Assembly (NCBI RefSeq): GCF_029855045.1
Contig: NZ_CP123228.1
Location: 5,022,001-5,086,000, forward strand
Direction of reading: 5' to 3'
Length of the DNA: 64,000 nucleotides
Source of the DNA: Piscinibacter sp. XHJ-5
Lineage (GTDB): Bacteria > Pseudomonadota > Gammaproteobacteria > Burkholderiales > Burkholderiaceae_C
Shown: one piece after another, positions 9,206 to 16,985 of the stretch
Numbering within the stretch: position 1 is the stretch's first letter
Layout of the letters: the number at the start of each line of letters is the position of its first letter
The notes under the pieces: model-generated
What the model was told of the DNA's origin: nothing
Databases searched by the model: none
Seen by the model: the letters and a program-made list of their open reading frames with translations, nothing else
Translations under genes and position numbers: made by a program

Positions 9206-10039
9206 CTACTTCGCCACGACGACAGGCAAGGCGGCTTCGGTCTCGCCGGAGACCGGCAGTTCCCTGCTCATGTCCTGGCCGATCCACTTCTTGTAGAGCG
9301 CAGCCAGCTCGCCGCTGGCAATCTTGCGGCCGATGAAGTCGTTGATGTAGGTCCCCCATTCGCGCTCGCCCGGACGCACGGCGGCGCCCTGGAAGCCGCG
9401 AGCCAGGACGAGCTTGATGTCGTATTTGCCGGGCCCCGCGATCTGCGCGATCGAGCCGAGCTGCGTGTGCGCTGCGCCGGCCAGGTCCACCTGACCCGAC
9501 AGCAGTGCCTGCACCGCCGCCGCGTCGTCGTCGAATCGTTGGATGGTCGCGCCGGTGTTCGCCTGCGTCACGGCCGAGTCCTGCACGCTGCCGCGCGGCA
9601 CGCCGATGCGCAAGCCCTTGAGGTCGGTGTAGCCCTTCACCGCCGGAAGCGATGTCTTGCCGATCAACACGGTTTCGAGATACGAATAGGGGCGCGAGAA
9701 CAGAACGACCTTCTGCCGGTCGGGGAGGATCGTGACGACCGCAGCCAGCACGTCGACCTGGCCAGTGAGCAGCGCCGCCGTGCGATTGGCCACCGTCACC
9801 GGCGTGAACTCGGGCTTGACGCCGAGATCCTTCGCGAGCATCTCCGCGAATTCGATGTCATAGCCGGTCAGCTTGTTGTTCTTGTCGCTGAAGCCCCATG
9901 GCACCTGGGCGACCTGCGCGCCGACCTTCAGGACGCCGGACTTCTTGATGTCGGCCACCTTCTGCGCTTGCACGGGGCCCGTCAGCGCTAATGCCATCGA
10001 CATCGCGATCACGGCACGGCGGGTGAATTCTGGAAGCAT
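9206..10039 (-). CDS. Amino-acid ABC transporter substrate-binding protein
   Basis: A 277-residue periplasmic family-3 solute-binding protein. The signal peptide [21 protein letters not shown] is probably cleaved after VQAQ. The mature part starts with [14 protein letters not shown], and contains the [16 protein letters not shown] and [14 protein letters not shown] blocks typical of polar amino-acid receptors. It is upstream of the ATPase and downstream of two permease genes. An AGGAGA site precedes the ATG. Confidence 0.93.
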   Translation of the reverse strand: MLPEFTRRAVIAMSMALALTGPVQAQKVADIKKSGVLKVGAQVAQVPWGFSDKNNKLTGYDIEFAEMLAKDLGVKPEFTPVTVANRTAALLTGQVDVLAAVVTILPDRQKVVLFSRPYSYLETVLIGKTSLPAVKGYTDLKGLRIGVPRGSVQDSAVTQANTGATIQRFDDDAAAVQALLSGQVDLAGAAHTQLGSIAQIAGPGKYDIKLVLARGFQGAAVRPGEREWGTYINDFIGRKIASGELAALYKKWIGQDMSRELPVSGETEAALPVVVAK

Positions 10040-10090
10040 GGTTTGTCTCCTTGCGTGGATGCGGAAGTCCGCGGTTCTTGTGGGAATGGG

Positions 10091-10741
10091 TCAGTTCGCG
10101 AAGGCGAAGCGCTTCTCCAGGCGAGCGCTGTAGCGCGACAGCGGAAAGCAGATCGCGAAGTAGCACGCCGCGACCAGCCCGAAAGCGAGCAGCGGCTTGT
10201 AGGTGATGCTGGAGACGAGCTGGCCCGATCGCGAGAGCTCGACGAAGCCGATGATGGCCGCGAGCGACGTGCCCTTGATCAACTGCACCAGAAAGCCGAC
10301 GGTCGGCGCGAACGACATGCGCAGCGCCTGGGGCAGCAGGACGTAGCGCATGCGCGTCCAGTAGTTCAGCCCCAGCGCTTCGGCCGCCTCCGACTGCCCG
10401 CGCGGCACCGCCTGGATGCCGCCGCGCCAGATCTCGCCGAGAAAGGCGCCGGCGTGCAGCGTCAGCCCCACCGCGGCGGCGACCCAGACATTGACCTTCA
10501 GCCCGAACACCGGCAATCCGTAGAACACCAGGAAGAGCTGCAGCAGCATCGGCGTTCCCTGGAAGAAGTCGATGAACACCCCGGCCGCCACGCGCAGCGC
10601 CCGCATCGGCGCCGTCCGTGCGAGCGCCACGCCCAGCCCGGCCAGCCCTCCGCCGACGAAGGCGATGGCGGACAGCAGCAGCGTCGCCCACAGGCCGCTC
10701 GCGATGACCCAGAACTCCGTCAGCGTGAAGTCGCGAATCAT
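10091..10741 (-). CDS. Amino-acid ABC transporter permease (HisMQ type)
   Basis: A 216-residue inner-membrane protein with about five hydrophobic segments. The EAA loop is EAAEALGLNYWTRMRYVLLPQALR, the site that contacts the ATPase. The N-terminus begins MIRDFTLTEFWVIASGLW. It lies 9 bp downstream of the second permease gene, and the two presumably form the heterodimeric channel of the importer. Confidence 0.92.
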   Translation of the reverse strand: MIRDFTLTEFWVIASGLWATLLLSAIAFVGGGLAGLGVALARTAPMRALRVAAGVFIDFFQGTPMLLQLFLVFYGLPVFGLKVNVWVAAAVGLTLHAGAFLGEIWRGGIQAVPRGQSEAAEALGLNYWTRMRYVLLPQALRMSFAPTVGFLVQLIKGTSLAAIIGFVELSRSGQLVSSITYKPLLAFGLVAACYFAICFPLSRYSARLEKRFAFAN

Positions 10742-10750
10742 GGTCGCCGC

Positions 10751-11419
10751 TCACTTGGTGGGATAGGAGAAGTACACGCGATCGATCGCCTTGAAGATCG
10801 TCGCGAAGATCGTCGACATCGCCAGATAGAGCAGCGCCGCGACGATGTAGACCTCGAAGCTGCGGAACGTCGCCGAATCGATGTTCTGCGCCACCGAGGT
10901 CAACTCCTCGGCGGAGATCGACGAGACGATGCTGGTGGTGAGCAGCAGCATCACGAACTGCCCCGCCAGCGAGGGGTAGATCGTCCGCAGCGCCGGCTTG
11001 ATGACGATGTGGCGGAAGGTCTGGAAGGGGCTCAGACCGAGCGCAGCGCCGGCCTCGAACTGGCCGCGCGGGACCGACTCGATGCCGGTGCGAATGATCT
11101 CCGCGGAGAAGGCACCCAGGTTCAGGCTCAGCGCCAGCACGGCCGCCGTGTTCGGCGAGAGACTGACGCCGAGCGACGGCAGTCCGAAGAAGATGAACAG
11201 CACCTGCACCAGGAACGGCGTGTTCCTGATGATCTCGATGTAGCCCTCGGCGAACCAACGCACCGGCGCGATCGAGGTGCGCTTGCCCAGCACGGTCAGG
11301 AGGCCGATGGCCAGGCCGATCATGACCGCGATCGCCGACAGCCTCAGCGTGAGCCAGCAGCCTTGAGCAAACAGCTCCCAGTGCGGCAGCAGCACGGCGA
11401 AGTTGAATGTGTAGTTCAT
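10751..11419 (-). CDS. Amino-acid ABC transporter permease (HisMQ type)
   Basis: A 222-residue partner permease with the EAA loop EAGAALGLSPFQTFRHIVIK and the usual hydrophobic segments. It begins MNYTFNFAVLLPHWELFAQG. It is the first transporter gene after the Gfo/Idh oxidoreductase in a six-gene minus-strand operon: oxidoreductase, permease, permease, binding protein, ATPase, isomerase. Confidence 0.92.
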   Translation of the reverse strand: MNYTFNFAVLLPHWELFAQGCWLTLRLSAIAVMIGLAIGLLTVLGKRTSIAPVRWFAEGYIEIIRNTPFLVQVLFIFFGLPSLGVSLSPNTAAVLALSLNLGAFSAEIIRTGIESVPRGQFEAGAALGLSPFQTFRHIVIKPALRTIYPSLAGQFVMLLLTTSIVSSISAEELTSVAQNIDSATFRSFEVYIVAALLYLAMSTIFATIFKAIDRVYFSYPTK

Positions 11420-11482
11420 GGCATCTGCTCTTGTCTCGTTGAGCGGTTTTTTCTTCGAACGACACGGACGCGCCGGCGCTGC

Positions 11483-12532
11483 CTAGGTGGGAAGCAGGAC
11501 CTGGCTGCCGGTCACCGCCGCCTGCGTCACCGCCAAGGTCGCCTCCAGCGTGCGGAAGCCGTCCAACGCCGAGCAGACCGGTTCTTCCTGGCCCTCGACC
11601 ACTGCGGCGAAGTGCCGCAGCTGCTCGCTGTACGGGCAGGCGATGTGCAGGGCTGTCCGTTCCGTGGTCAATGGATCGTGCCAACCCTGGGCGGGCCCCT
11701 GGTCCTGCCGATAGCGCCACAGTTCGAGGCGCGGCAACGTCAGGGAACCTTCCGTGCCTGAATAGAAATGCGCGTTGACGTCCTGCCGCGGGAAGCGCTC
11801 CGCTTCGCCTGCGCTCAAGTCCCAGTTCCACGGCGCTGCCGTCGTGTCCGACACGGTGACCGTGCCGAGCGCGCCGTTGCGGAACCGCAGCACGACGGCG
11901 GCGGTGTCCTCGACGTCGAAGCCGCGCACCGCATTCGAGGCCGCAGCCTGCACGCCTTCGATCTCGCCGTACAAGTGGCGCATCAGGTCGATGTCGTGGA
12001 TCAGGTTGATCAGGATGGGTCCTCCACCCTGTTGACGGCGCCACGCCACGTCGAAGTAGTCGCGCGGCTTGAGCCATGTGCAGAGCACCGTGGCGCTGAC
12101 CGGCCGGCCCAATGTGCCGGCACCGACGATCGCCTTGGCCTTGCGCATGATCGGGTTGTGGCGACGCTGGTGTCCGACCAGGACCGGCAGGCCGCTGGCA
12201 CGCGAGGCTTCGCAGATGCGTCGCCCGTCCTCGAGCGTGTCGGCGATCGGTTTCTCGACGAGAACGGCCGCGCCGTGCTCGAGGCAGTCGATCGTGATCT
12301 GCGCGTGTGTCACGTTCGGCGTCGCCACCACCACCCCGCGCGGCTTGGCCTTGGCAAGCAGGCTGCGGTGATCGGGGAAGCAGGGAAGTCCTGCCGAACG
12401 TGCCAGCTCGGCGGCCTCCGGCGTCGGATCGACGATGCCGATCAGTTGGACGCTCGAGCTCTTCAGTGCGCGATCGATGTGGGTCCTGCCAATCAGACCG
12501 GCGCCGACAACGGCGATGGGTAGTTTGCTCAT
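11483..12532 (-). CDS. Gfo/Idh/MocA-family oxidoreductase
   Basis: A 349-residue NAD(P)-dependent dehydrogenase. The N-terminal Rossmann motif is VVGAGLIGRTHI, followed by VEKPIADT (the conserved EKP motif). The C-terminal alpha/beta domain has the active-site region LINLIHDIDLMRHL. It leads the operon with the amino-acid-type ABC importer and the TIM-barrel isomerase, which suggests catabolism of an inositol-, amino-sugar- or opine-like compound. It is divergent from the LysR gene across a 115-bp promoter region. Confidence 0.88.
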   Translation of the reverse strand: MSKLPIAVVGAGLIGRTHIDRALKSSSVQLIGIVDPTPEAAELARSAGLPCFPDHRSLLAKAKPRGVVVATPNVTHAQITIDCLEHGAAVLVEKPIADTLEDGRRICEASRASGLPVLVGHQRRHNPIMRKAKAIVGAGTLGRPVSATVLCTWLKPRDYFDVAWRRQQGGGPILINLIHDIDLMRHLYGEIEGVQAAASNAVRGFDVEDTAAVVLRFRNGALGTVTVSDTTAAPWNWDLSAGEAERFPRQDVNAHFYSGTEGSLTLPRLELWRYRQDQGPAQGWHDPLTTERTALHIACPYSEQLRHFAAVVEGQEEPVCSALDGFRTLEATLAVTQAAVTGSQVLLPT

Positions 12533-12590
12533 GGGTCCTTTGCTGGATGGCTATGGCTGGGGTGATTGATGGGCAGTCTAGTAACAACAG

Positions 12591-12613
12591 CTGGAACTAC
12601 AATCGGCTTCCAG
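12591..12613. promoter_or_regulatory. LysR-type operator candidate
   Basis: CTGGAA and TTCCAG form an inverted repeat separated by exactly 11 bp (12591-12596 and 12608-12613). They lie between the divergent Gfo/Idh operon and lysR genes. Size, symmetry and position fit the T-N11-A boxes bound by LysR regulators. The site is about 35 bp upstream of the LysR start. Confidence 0.6.
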
Positions 12614-12647
12614 TTGAGTCGGAATCAACGAATCGTTGATAAACGCC

Positions 12648-13562
12648 ATGGACCTCAAGGACCTGCAGGTGTTCTGCGAAGTGGCTCGACGCTCCGGGTT
12701 CGCGGCGGCTTCGCTCGAGATCGGCACGACGCCCGCACACATCAGCAAACGCATCGCGATCCTGGAATCACAGCTGGGCGTGCGCCTGTTCCACCGCACG
12801 ACGCGGCGGGTGGTGATCACCGAGGACGGCGAACGCGCGTATCAATGGGCACAGCGCATCCTCGATGACGCGAACGCCATGTCGGAGGCGTTCAGCAGCG
12901 CGAAGAGAGAGCCTTCAGGAAGCCTGCGGATCGCGACGAGCCAGCGCCTGGGCCGTGAGCACGTCGCGCCCATCCTGTCTGCGCTCGGCAGGCGCTACCC
13001 CCGCATCGAGGTCTGGCTGGAGCTGCTGGACCGACGCGTGGACTTGATCACCGAGAACTTCGATCTCGACATCCGCGTGGGTGATCCGACCCAGCCACAG
13101 CTCATCGCCCACCGCATGGTGGAGAGCCGGCGCATTCTCTGCGCGTCACCCGAATACCTGGCGAAACGCGGACATCCCAAGTCGTTGGCCGAACTGTCGG
13201 AACACGAGTGCCTGCTGTACCGGGAGCGCGACCAGCCGTTCGGCATCTGGCGATTGACGGGACCGAAAGGCATCGAGTCCGTCAAGGTCACGAGCCGGTT
13301 CAGCTCGAACCACAGCGACGTGGTGAAGGGATGGAGCCTTGACGGAAAGGGAATCTGTCTCCTGTCGGTGTGGGACATCGCGCAGCCGTTGCTCGATGGC
13401 CGGGCGGTCAGGGTGCTGCCCTCCCATCACGAGCCAGCGGACATCTGGGCCATGACGAGCACCCGGTCAGCCGGCTCGGCGAAAGTCAGAGTGTGCGTCG
13501 AGTTCCTGAAGAAGCAACTCCTGCATGGGCCCCACGCGTTGAGGACGGGCACCAGCAGGTAG
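12648..13562 (+). CDS. LysR-family transcriptional regulator
   Basis: A 304-residue regulator starting MDLKDLQVFCEVARRSGFAA. The N-terminal winged helix-turn-helix (residues 1-60) includes TTPAHISKRIAILESQLGVRLFHRTTRR, followed by a periplasmic-binding-protein-like effector domain. It is divergent from the six-gene transport/catabolic operon and probably controls it in response to its substrate. The start is placed at the family-typical Met; an in-frame ATG four codons earlier is possible. Confidence 0.9.
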   Translation: MDLKDLQVFCEVARRSGFAAASLEIGTTPAHISKRIAILESQLGVRLFHRTTRRVVITEDGERAYQWAQRILDDANAMSEAFSSAKREPSGSLRIATSQRLGREHVAPILSALGRRYPRIEVWLELLDRRVDLITENFDLDIRVGDPTQPQLIAHRMVESRRILCASPEYLAKRGHPKSLAELSEHECLLYRERDQPFGIWRLTGPKGIESVKVTSRFSSNHSDVVKGWSLDGKGICLLSVWDIAQPLLDGRAVRVLPSHHEPADIWAMTSTRSAGSAKVRVCVEFLKKQLLHGPHALRTGTSR

Positions 13563-13783
13563 CGGGTACGTCGACCACCGGGGCCGGCGAGTCGTCACCA
13601 CCGACGGTCGGCTCAGCGCCAGAGCGCCGAAGCGCGAGGAGATACCAACGTTCGCAACCGGCGGTGAACTTGTCGAGCGCATGCGCGGGGTCGACCTGGG
13701 CATGCCGGAGGTTGAAGACGATGTCAAAGGCGCAGATTTTGCCCATCGCACGATCGTCACGCGAGGTTCTCGTTGCCAGTTAC
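13563..13783. other. Intergenic stretch with a doubtful small ORF
   Basis: About 220 bp between convergent lysR and tetR-type genes. A minus-strand frame from 13746, starting MGKICAFDIVFNLRHAQVDP, runs back into the lysR end. It looks protein-like at its start but matches no family I recognise. No clear terminator hairpin was seen. Confidence 0.3.
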
Positions 13784-14443
13784 TCACTCGAGGCTGCGCA
13801 AGAGCATCAGCAGTCCCTCTTCCAGATCATGCTGAAAGCGGTAGCGCAAGGCCGCTAGTTCGGGAAGCTCGATCACTTCGGCTGCGAGCTTGGCCGGGTG
13901 GCTGAGCGGCCAGAGCCCGATGAGCACCGGCAGGGCAACGTGGATGCAGCGTTCGAAACTTGCTGCCGAGATCGACGGCACACAGGCGTGAAAGTCAAGC
14001 GCCGTTTCCTTGCGCACGACCAGCAGACCATGCTTGAACTCGACCATTCGCTCGGCCGAAATGTTGTGCTCGAGGATCGAGGGGAAGATGCTGGTGAGTC
14101 GGCACAAAAGCGGGCGCGCCGCCACGGTGGCCGCGAACGCTCGCGCAATGTGCTCGATGGTTCCACTGCGCTTGCGGTCCCGGCTCAGGGTCTTGCGCAG
14201 CTCGGTGCGCCACAGGACGAACTCCTCGACCAGGACGTCCAGCAGGACCGCTTCGCTGCTCTCGAAGTACCGGTAGACGTTCGACTTGGTCATCTGCGCG
14301 CGCCGCGCCAGTTCGTTGATGCCCAGGTCGTGCACGTCCGGGATGTCCAGCAGCAGCGACTTCGCGGTGTCGAGTAGGTGGCGACGACGCTCCTCCTTCT
14401 GTTCGGGGGAGCGCGCGCGCAGATACGGTGCTGGATGGCTCAT
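13784..14443 (-). CDS. TetR-family transcriptional repressor
   Basis: A 219-residue regulator starting MSHPAPYLRARSPEQKEERR. The helix-turn-helix (about residues 25-70) reads GINELARRAQMTKSNVYRYFESSEAVLLDVL. The C-terminal ligand domain is typical in size. It is divergent from an SDR gene, and two palindromes cover the promoter between them, so it most likely represses both genes. The start was chosen over an upstream extension because the intergenic operator would otherwise lie inside the gene. Confidence 0.9.
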   Translation of the reverse strand: MSHPAPYLRARSPEQKEERRRHLLDTAKSLLLDIPDVHDLGINELARRAQMTKSNVYRYFESSEAVLLDVLVEEFVLWRTELRKTLSRDRKRSGTIEHIARAFAATVAARPLLCRLTSIFPSILEHNISAERMVEFKHGLLVVRKETALDFHACVPSISAASFERCIHVALPVLIGLWPLSHPAKLAAEVIELPELAALRYRFQHDLEEGLLMLLRSLE

Positions 14444-14464
14444 CGCGCAGGTCTCGGTAGGGAC

Positions 14465-14509
14465 TTGGACAAGAGACCGTTGGTCTGCTATATTGGAGAC
14501 CATCAGTCT
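14465..14509 (+). promoter_or_regulatory. SDR promoter overlapped by a tandem TetR-type operator
   Basis: A sigma-70-like promoter reads TTGGAC (14465-14470), an 18-bp spacer, then TATATT (14489-14494). Two 13-bp palindromes overlap it: AGACC-GTT-GGTCT at 14474-14486 and AGAC-CATCA-GTCT at 14497-14509. Their centres are 23 bp apart, so both face the same side of the helix. This is what a TetR-type repressor of the divergent pair would use. Confidence 0.65.
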
Positions 14510-14540
14510 TTTAATACGCCCAGCATAGCAAGGAAACATC

Positions 14541-15359
14541 ATGAACATGAATGGCAAGACGGCGCTCGTGACGGGCGCCTCCTCGGGCATCGGCAAAGCC
14601 ACCGCCGAGCGGCTGTCACTGGCCGGCTTCAAGGTCTACGGCACCAGCCGGCACGGAGCCCGCGCGGACCGGCGATCGTTCGAGATGCTGCCCCTGGACG
14701 TGACCAGTGACGAGTCCGTCGCGGCTGCTGTCGCGGAGATGCTGCGCCGGGAGGGCCGCATCGACCTGCTCGTGAACAACGCAGGGTTCAGCACGGCGCC
14801 TGCCGGAGCGGAAGAGAGCTCGATGGAACAGGTCCGCTCGATCTTCGACACGAACTTCTTCGGAATCGCCCGGATGACCCGCGCCGTGGTGCCTCACATG
14901 CGACGCCAAGGGAGCGGTCGCATCATCAACATCGGCTCGATCTTCGGTTTCCTGCCGATGCCGTACATGGCGTTCTATGCCGCGACCAAGCACGCGGTCG
15001 AAGGCTATTCGGAATCGCTCGACCATGAGTTGCGTACGATGGGGATCCGGGTCTCGGTGATCGAGCCCGCCAATACCAAGACGCAGTTCGACGCGAACTT
15101 ACTCCAACCCGACGCCAAGCTCGACGAATACCGCGACGTTCGTGCGGCAGTCGGCAAGCGGCTGACCGAGTTGATCGATGAGGCCGACGAACCGGCCATC
15201 GTGGCCGAGACCGTGCTGAAAGCCTCGATCGCAGCCCACCCGAAGCTCCGATACACGGCCGGCGGCCGCGCCACCCGCCTGCAGCTGCTTCGCACCTTCG
15301 CGCCGGCAGGCATGGTGGACGCCGGGATTCGCAAGAACCTGCGTCTTTCCGCAGCCTGA
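14541..15359 (+). CDS. SDR-family oxidoreductase
   Basis: A 272-residue short-chain dehydrogenase. It has TGASSGIG near residues 11-18, NNAG near 87-90, Ser in INIGSIFG, and YAATK as the catalytic YxxxK. The C-terminal extension (residues 190-272) resembles the DltE/oxidoreductase SDR subgroup. It is expressed divergently from the TetR gene and is probably its target, responding to a hydrophobic or reactive small molecule. Substrate unknown. Confidence 0.88.
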   Translation: MNMNGKTALVTGASSGIGKATAERLSLAGFKVYGTSRHGARADRRSFEMLPLDVTSDESVAAAVAEMLRREGRIDLLVNNAGFSTAPAGAEESSMEQVRSIFDTNFFGIARMTRAVVPHMRRQGSGRIINIGSIFGFLPMPYMAFYAATKHAVEGYSESLDHELRTMGIRVSVIEPANTKTQFDANLLQPDAKLDEYRDVRAAVGKRLTELIDEADEPAIVAETVLKASIAAHPKLRYTAGGRATRLQLLRTFAPAGMVDAGIRKNLRLSAA

Positions 15360-15382
15360 TCGCGAGACGCTGGAGAGCGGAC

Positions 15383-15690
15383 ATGGTGAACAAGGACGCG
15401 ATGAGCGTGCTGAGCGGCAGGATGGAGAAGCTGCTCGACCCATCGCGGCAGGACGCGAAGTGCGACAAGTGCACCGACGAGCGCAAGAACCAACCGATGC
15501 TCGGGATGACGATCATGCGCAACGTCAAGGCCGCCGATGATGGGTTTGGGAGGGCGGCGAGATCCTCGATCCCGACAACGGCAAGGTCTATCGGGTAAGG
15601 CTGAAGCCGCTCGACGGCGGCAAGGTGCTCGGGGTGCGCGGATACCTGGGACCGTTCTTCCGCAATCAGCACTGGCTGCGAGTCGAATGA
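15383..15690 (+). pseudogene. Frameshifted DUF2147-family gene
   Basis: The first frame gives VLSGRMEKLLDP, KCDKCTDERKNQPMLGMTIM and NVKAADDG. A shift near 15546 is needed to continue with WEGGEILDPDNGKVYRV, LKPLDGGKVLGVRGYLGPFF and the stop at 15688-15690. Together these are the core of a DUF2147 periplasmic protein. The N-terminal signal peptide and first strands are missing, so it is both truncated and frameshifted. It ends directly at the edge of the small cassette cluster. Confidence 0.72.
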
Positions 15691-15707
15691 GACGCGTCGG
15701 ATACGAA

Positions 15708-15750
15708 GCGCAGCCGGCTGTTGGGCGTCCGCTCGATGGAAGGGTTGGGC
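15708..15750 (-). repeat. Half attC at the edge of the small cassette cluster
   Basis: The right half matches attC sites of the main array: GTCCGCTCGATGGAAGG followed by GTTGGGC at 15744-15750. The left half (the GTTTGACATGAGC side) is missing, replaced by sequence next to the DUF2147 pseudogene. It is the damaged 3' attC of the GNAT cassette. Confidence 0.75.
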
Positions 15751-15754
15751 TGCA

Positions 15755-16312
15755 CTACTCCAACGGCCGCTGCCATGGCTTGCGCTCCAAGTAGCCCGCC
15801 TTGCGAAAGGCACGAATCATGGGTTCGTTCTTTGAAGATGTGTCGCAGAAGATGCGCCAGCAGTTCGCGTCAATGAACATGCGCGTTGCGTGCTCCAGCA
15901 GCGCCCAGCCGAAGCCGCGCCCCCGATGATCCGGCAAGACACCCATGTAGAAGATCGTCCCTTGCGGTCTCCCTTTCTGGAATCGGGAAGGATCCTTGAA
16001 CAGGACCGGCAAAGTAAACCCGACCCTGTCGCCGGTCGAGCTAACGGCGCATTGCCACCAGCCAGAAGGCCTCTCGAAGTACTGCGGACAGACAGCCAGG
16101 AGATCTAGCGCGGCCCCGTTGGCACCGTGCTTTGCAACGGCGTACGCGTCTGACTCATCCACCGAATGCGACCTGACCTCCGAAAGTGCCCATTCAAGCC
16201 AGCACTGCTCGATGGGTTCAAAGTCGAGCGACGGGATCTCTTCGGGTTGACGACAGCCCGCTTCCCAGATGAATGGCACCTTCCAGAAGTAGCCGGGCTG
16301 CGGAGCGTCCAT
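15755..16312 (-). CDS. GNAT-family N-acetyltransferase in an orphan cassette
   Basis: A 185-residue protein with a C-terminal GNAT fold. The acetyl-CoA loop is PDHRGRGFGWALLEHA (motif A, R/QxxGxG/A). The N-terminal half is specific to its subfamily. The ATG is 6 bp inside the attC at 16318-16380 and the stop is 5 bp before the half attC, exactly the packing of an integron cassette gene. It lies 15 kb from the integrase-linked array. The acceptor substrate cannot be told. Confidence 0.82.
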   Translation of the reverse strand: MDAPQPGYFWKVPFIWEAGCRQPEEIPSLDFEPIEQCWLEWALSEVRSHSVDESDAYAVAKHGANGAALDLLAVCPQYFERPSGWWQCAVSSTGDRVGFTLPVLFKDPSRFQKGRPQGTIFYMGVLPDHRGRGFGWALLEHATRMFIDANCWRIFCDTSSKNEPMIRAFRKAGYLERKPWQRPLE

Positions 16313-16317
16313 GTGCT

Positions 16318-16380
16318 GCCCAATGTTTGAGGACCTAAGCGGCCTGCCGTAGGCCGGTCCGGTTGAAGGAAGGGTTATGC
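16318..16380 (-). repeat. attC site, degenerate, orphan cluster
   Basis: A 63-bp site with outer boxes GCCCAAT and GTTATGC, and the internal TGTTTGA and GAAGGAAGG segments aligning with the main-array attC. The central stem is GGCCTGCCGTAGGCC. Several consensus bases are lost, so recombination activity may be reduced. Confidence 0.7.
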
Positions 16381-16396
16381 CTCACTACGTGCCAAT

Positions 16397-16798
16397 TCAT
16401 GGGGTCGAGTCGGGCGGCAACTGCGTTGCCTGAGACCACACTGCCCTCCATGAGCCGGACTGCAGTGCGTAGATGTCGGTATGCCAACAGTCAACGACCT
16501 TGCCGGAGGGAAAGGTGATCTTCGCCTGATACCTGACGGCAGCCATGCCCTCCGACAGTTGAACTCTCATGGGGCCATGTTCCCACTTGGCGTAGAACAC
16601 ATCGATGGCCATGAGAGACAAGTACCGCTCGAGACTCATGACGCGACCGGGCACACTGATGAGCTCGTAGTCCGGCGCATGCAAGCGACGTATTGTCGAG
16701 ACGTCGCGAGCGACGAGGGCTTGGGTCCGTTCGACTTCCAAGGCTCGGAAGAAGTCTGCGTCGGGCCGCGCGGCCTGTACCGGAACCGGTGTATTCAT
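16397..16798 (-). CDS. NTF2-like (SnoaL/DUF4440-type) protein, orphan cassette
   Basis: A 133-residue cone-fold protein starting MNTPVPVQAARPDADFF. The body matches the DUF4440 pattern: early helix with LEVERTQALVARDVSTI, then RLHAPDYELISVPGRVMS and a final beta strand SGSWRAVWSQAT. Such domains bind small molecules or act as minor enzymes. It is a cassette gene, bounded by the attC at 16318-16380 and the collapsed attC at 16831. Function unknown. Confidence 0.78.
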   Translation of the reverse strand: MNTPVPVQAARPDADFFRALEVERTQALVARDVSTIRRLHAPDYELISVPGRVMSLERYLSLMAIDVFYAKWEHGPMRVQLSEGMAAVRYQAKITFPSGKVVDCWHTDIYALQSGSWRAVWSQATQLPPDSTP

Positions 16799-16830
16799 GG
16801 TGGGGCAGAACGCAGTGCAGAGATCGCGAG

Positions 16831-16844
16831 GCCTGACGTTAGGC
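16831..16844 (-). repeat. attC reduced to its two outer boxes
   Basis: GCCTGAC is followed directly by GTTAGGC. These are the outer core boxes that normally lie about 60 bp apart. The stem and inner boxes are deleted, so the cassettes on either side are fused and can no longer be excised here. Confidence 0.7.
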
Positions 16845-16971
16845 GCCATTCTCACAGCTCGGCGACTTGCTTGCCCTCTTGGGGCGAGCGCCCGTGATCC
16901 TTGCCTGTTCTATGGTGCGTCGCGAAGCCACATGCTGGCCATGAATACGCCTGGCGTAACGACCGCCCCCC
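16845..16971 (-). pseudogene. Truncated copy of the membrane-protein cassette at 35297-35605
   Basis: The stretch from 16838 to about 16971 aligns base for base, with a few changes and one small indel, to 35276-35409. It matches the last third of that cassette's small membrane-protein gene plus its 3' boundary. Similarity stops abruptly just before the amidase stop codon at 16986, so the 5' two thirds are gone. Confidence 0.75.
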
Positions 16972-16985
16972 ACGATGAGAAGTCC

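Noticed and set aside
9858..12587. A 909-codon minus-strand frame across the permease and oxidoreductase genes
   Set aside because: It overlaps three well-supported genes in another frame and has the Arg/Ala/Gly-rich composition of a shadow frame.
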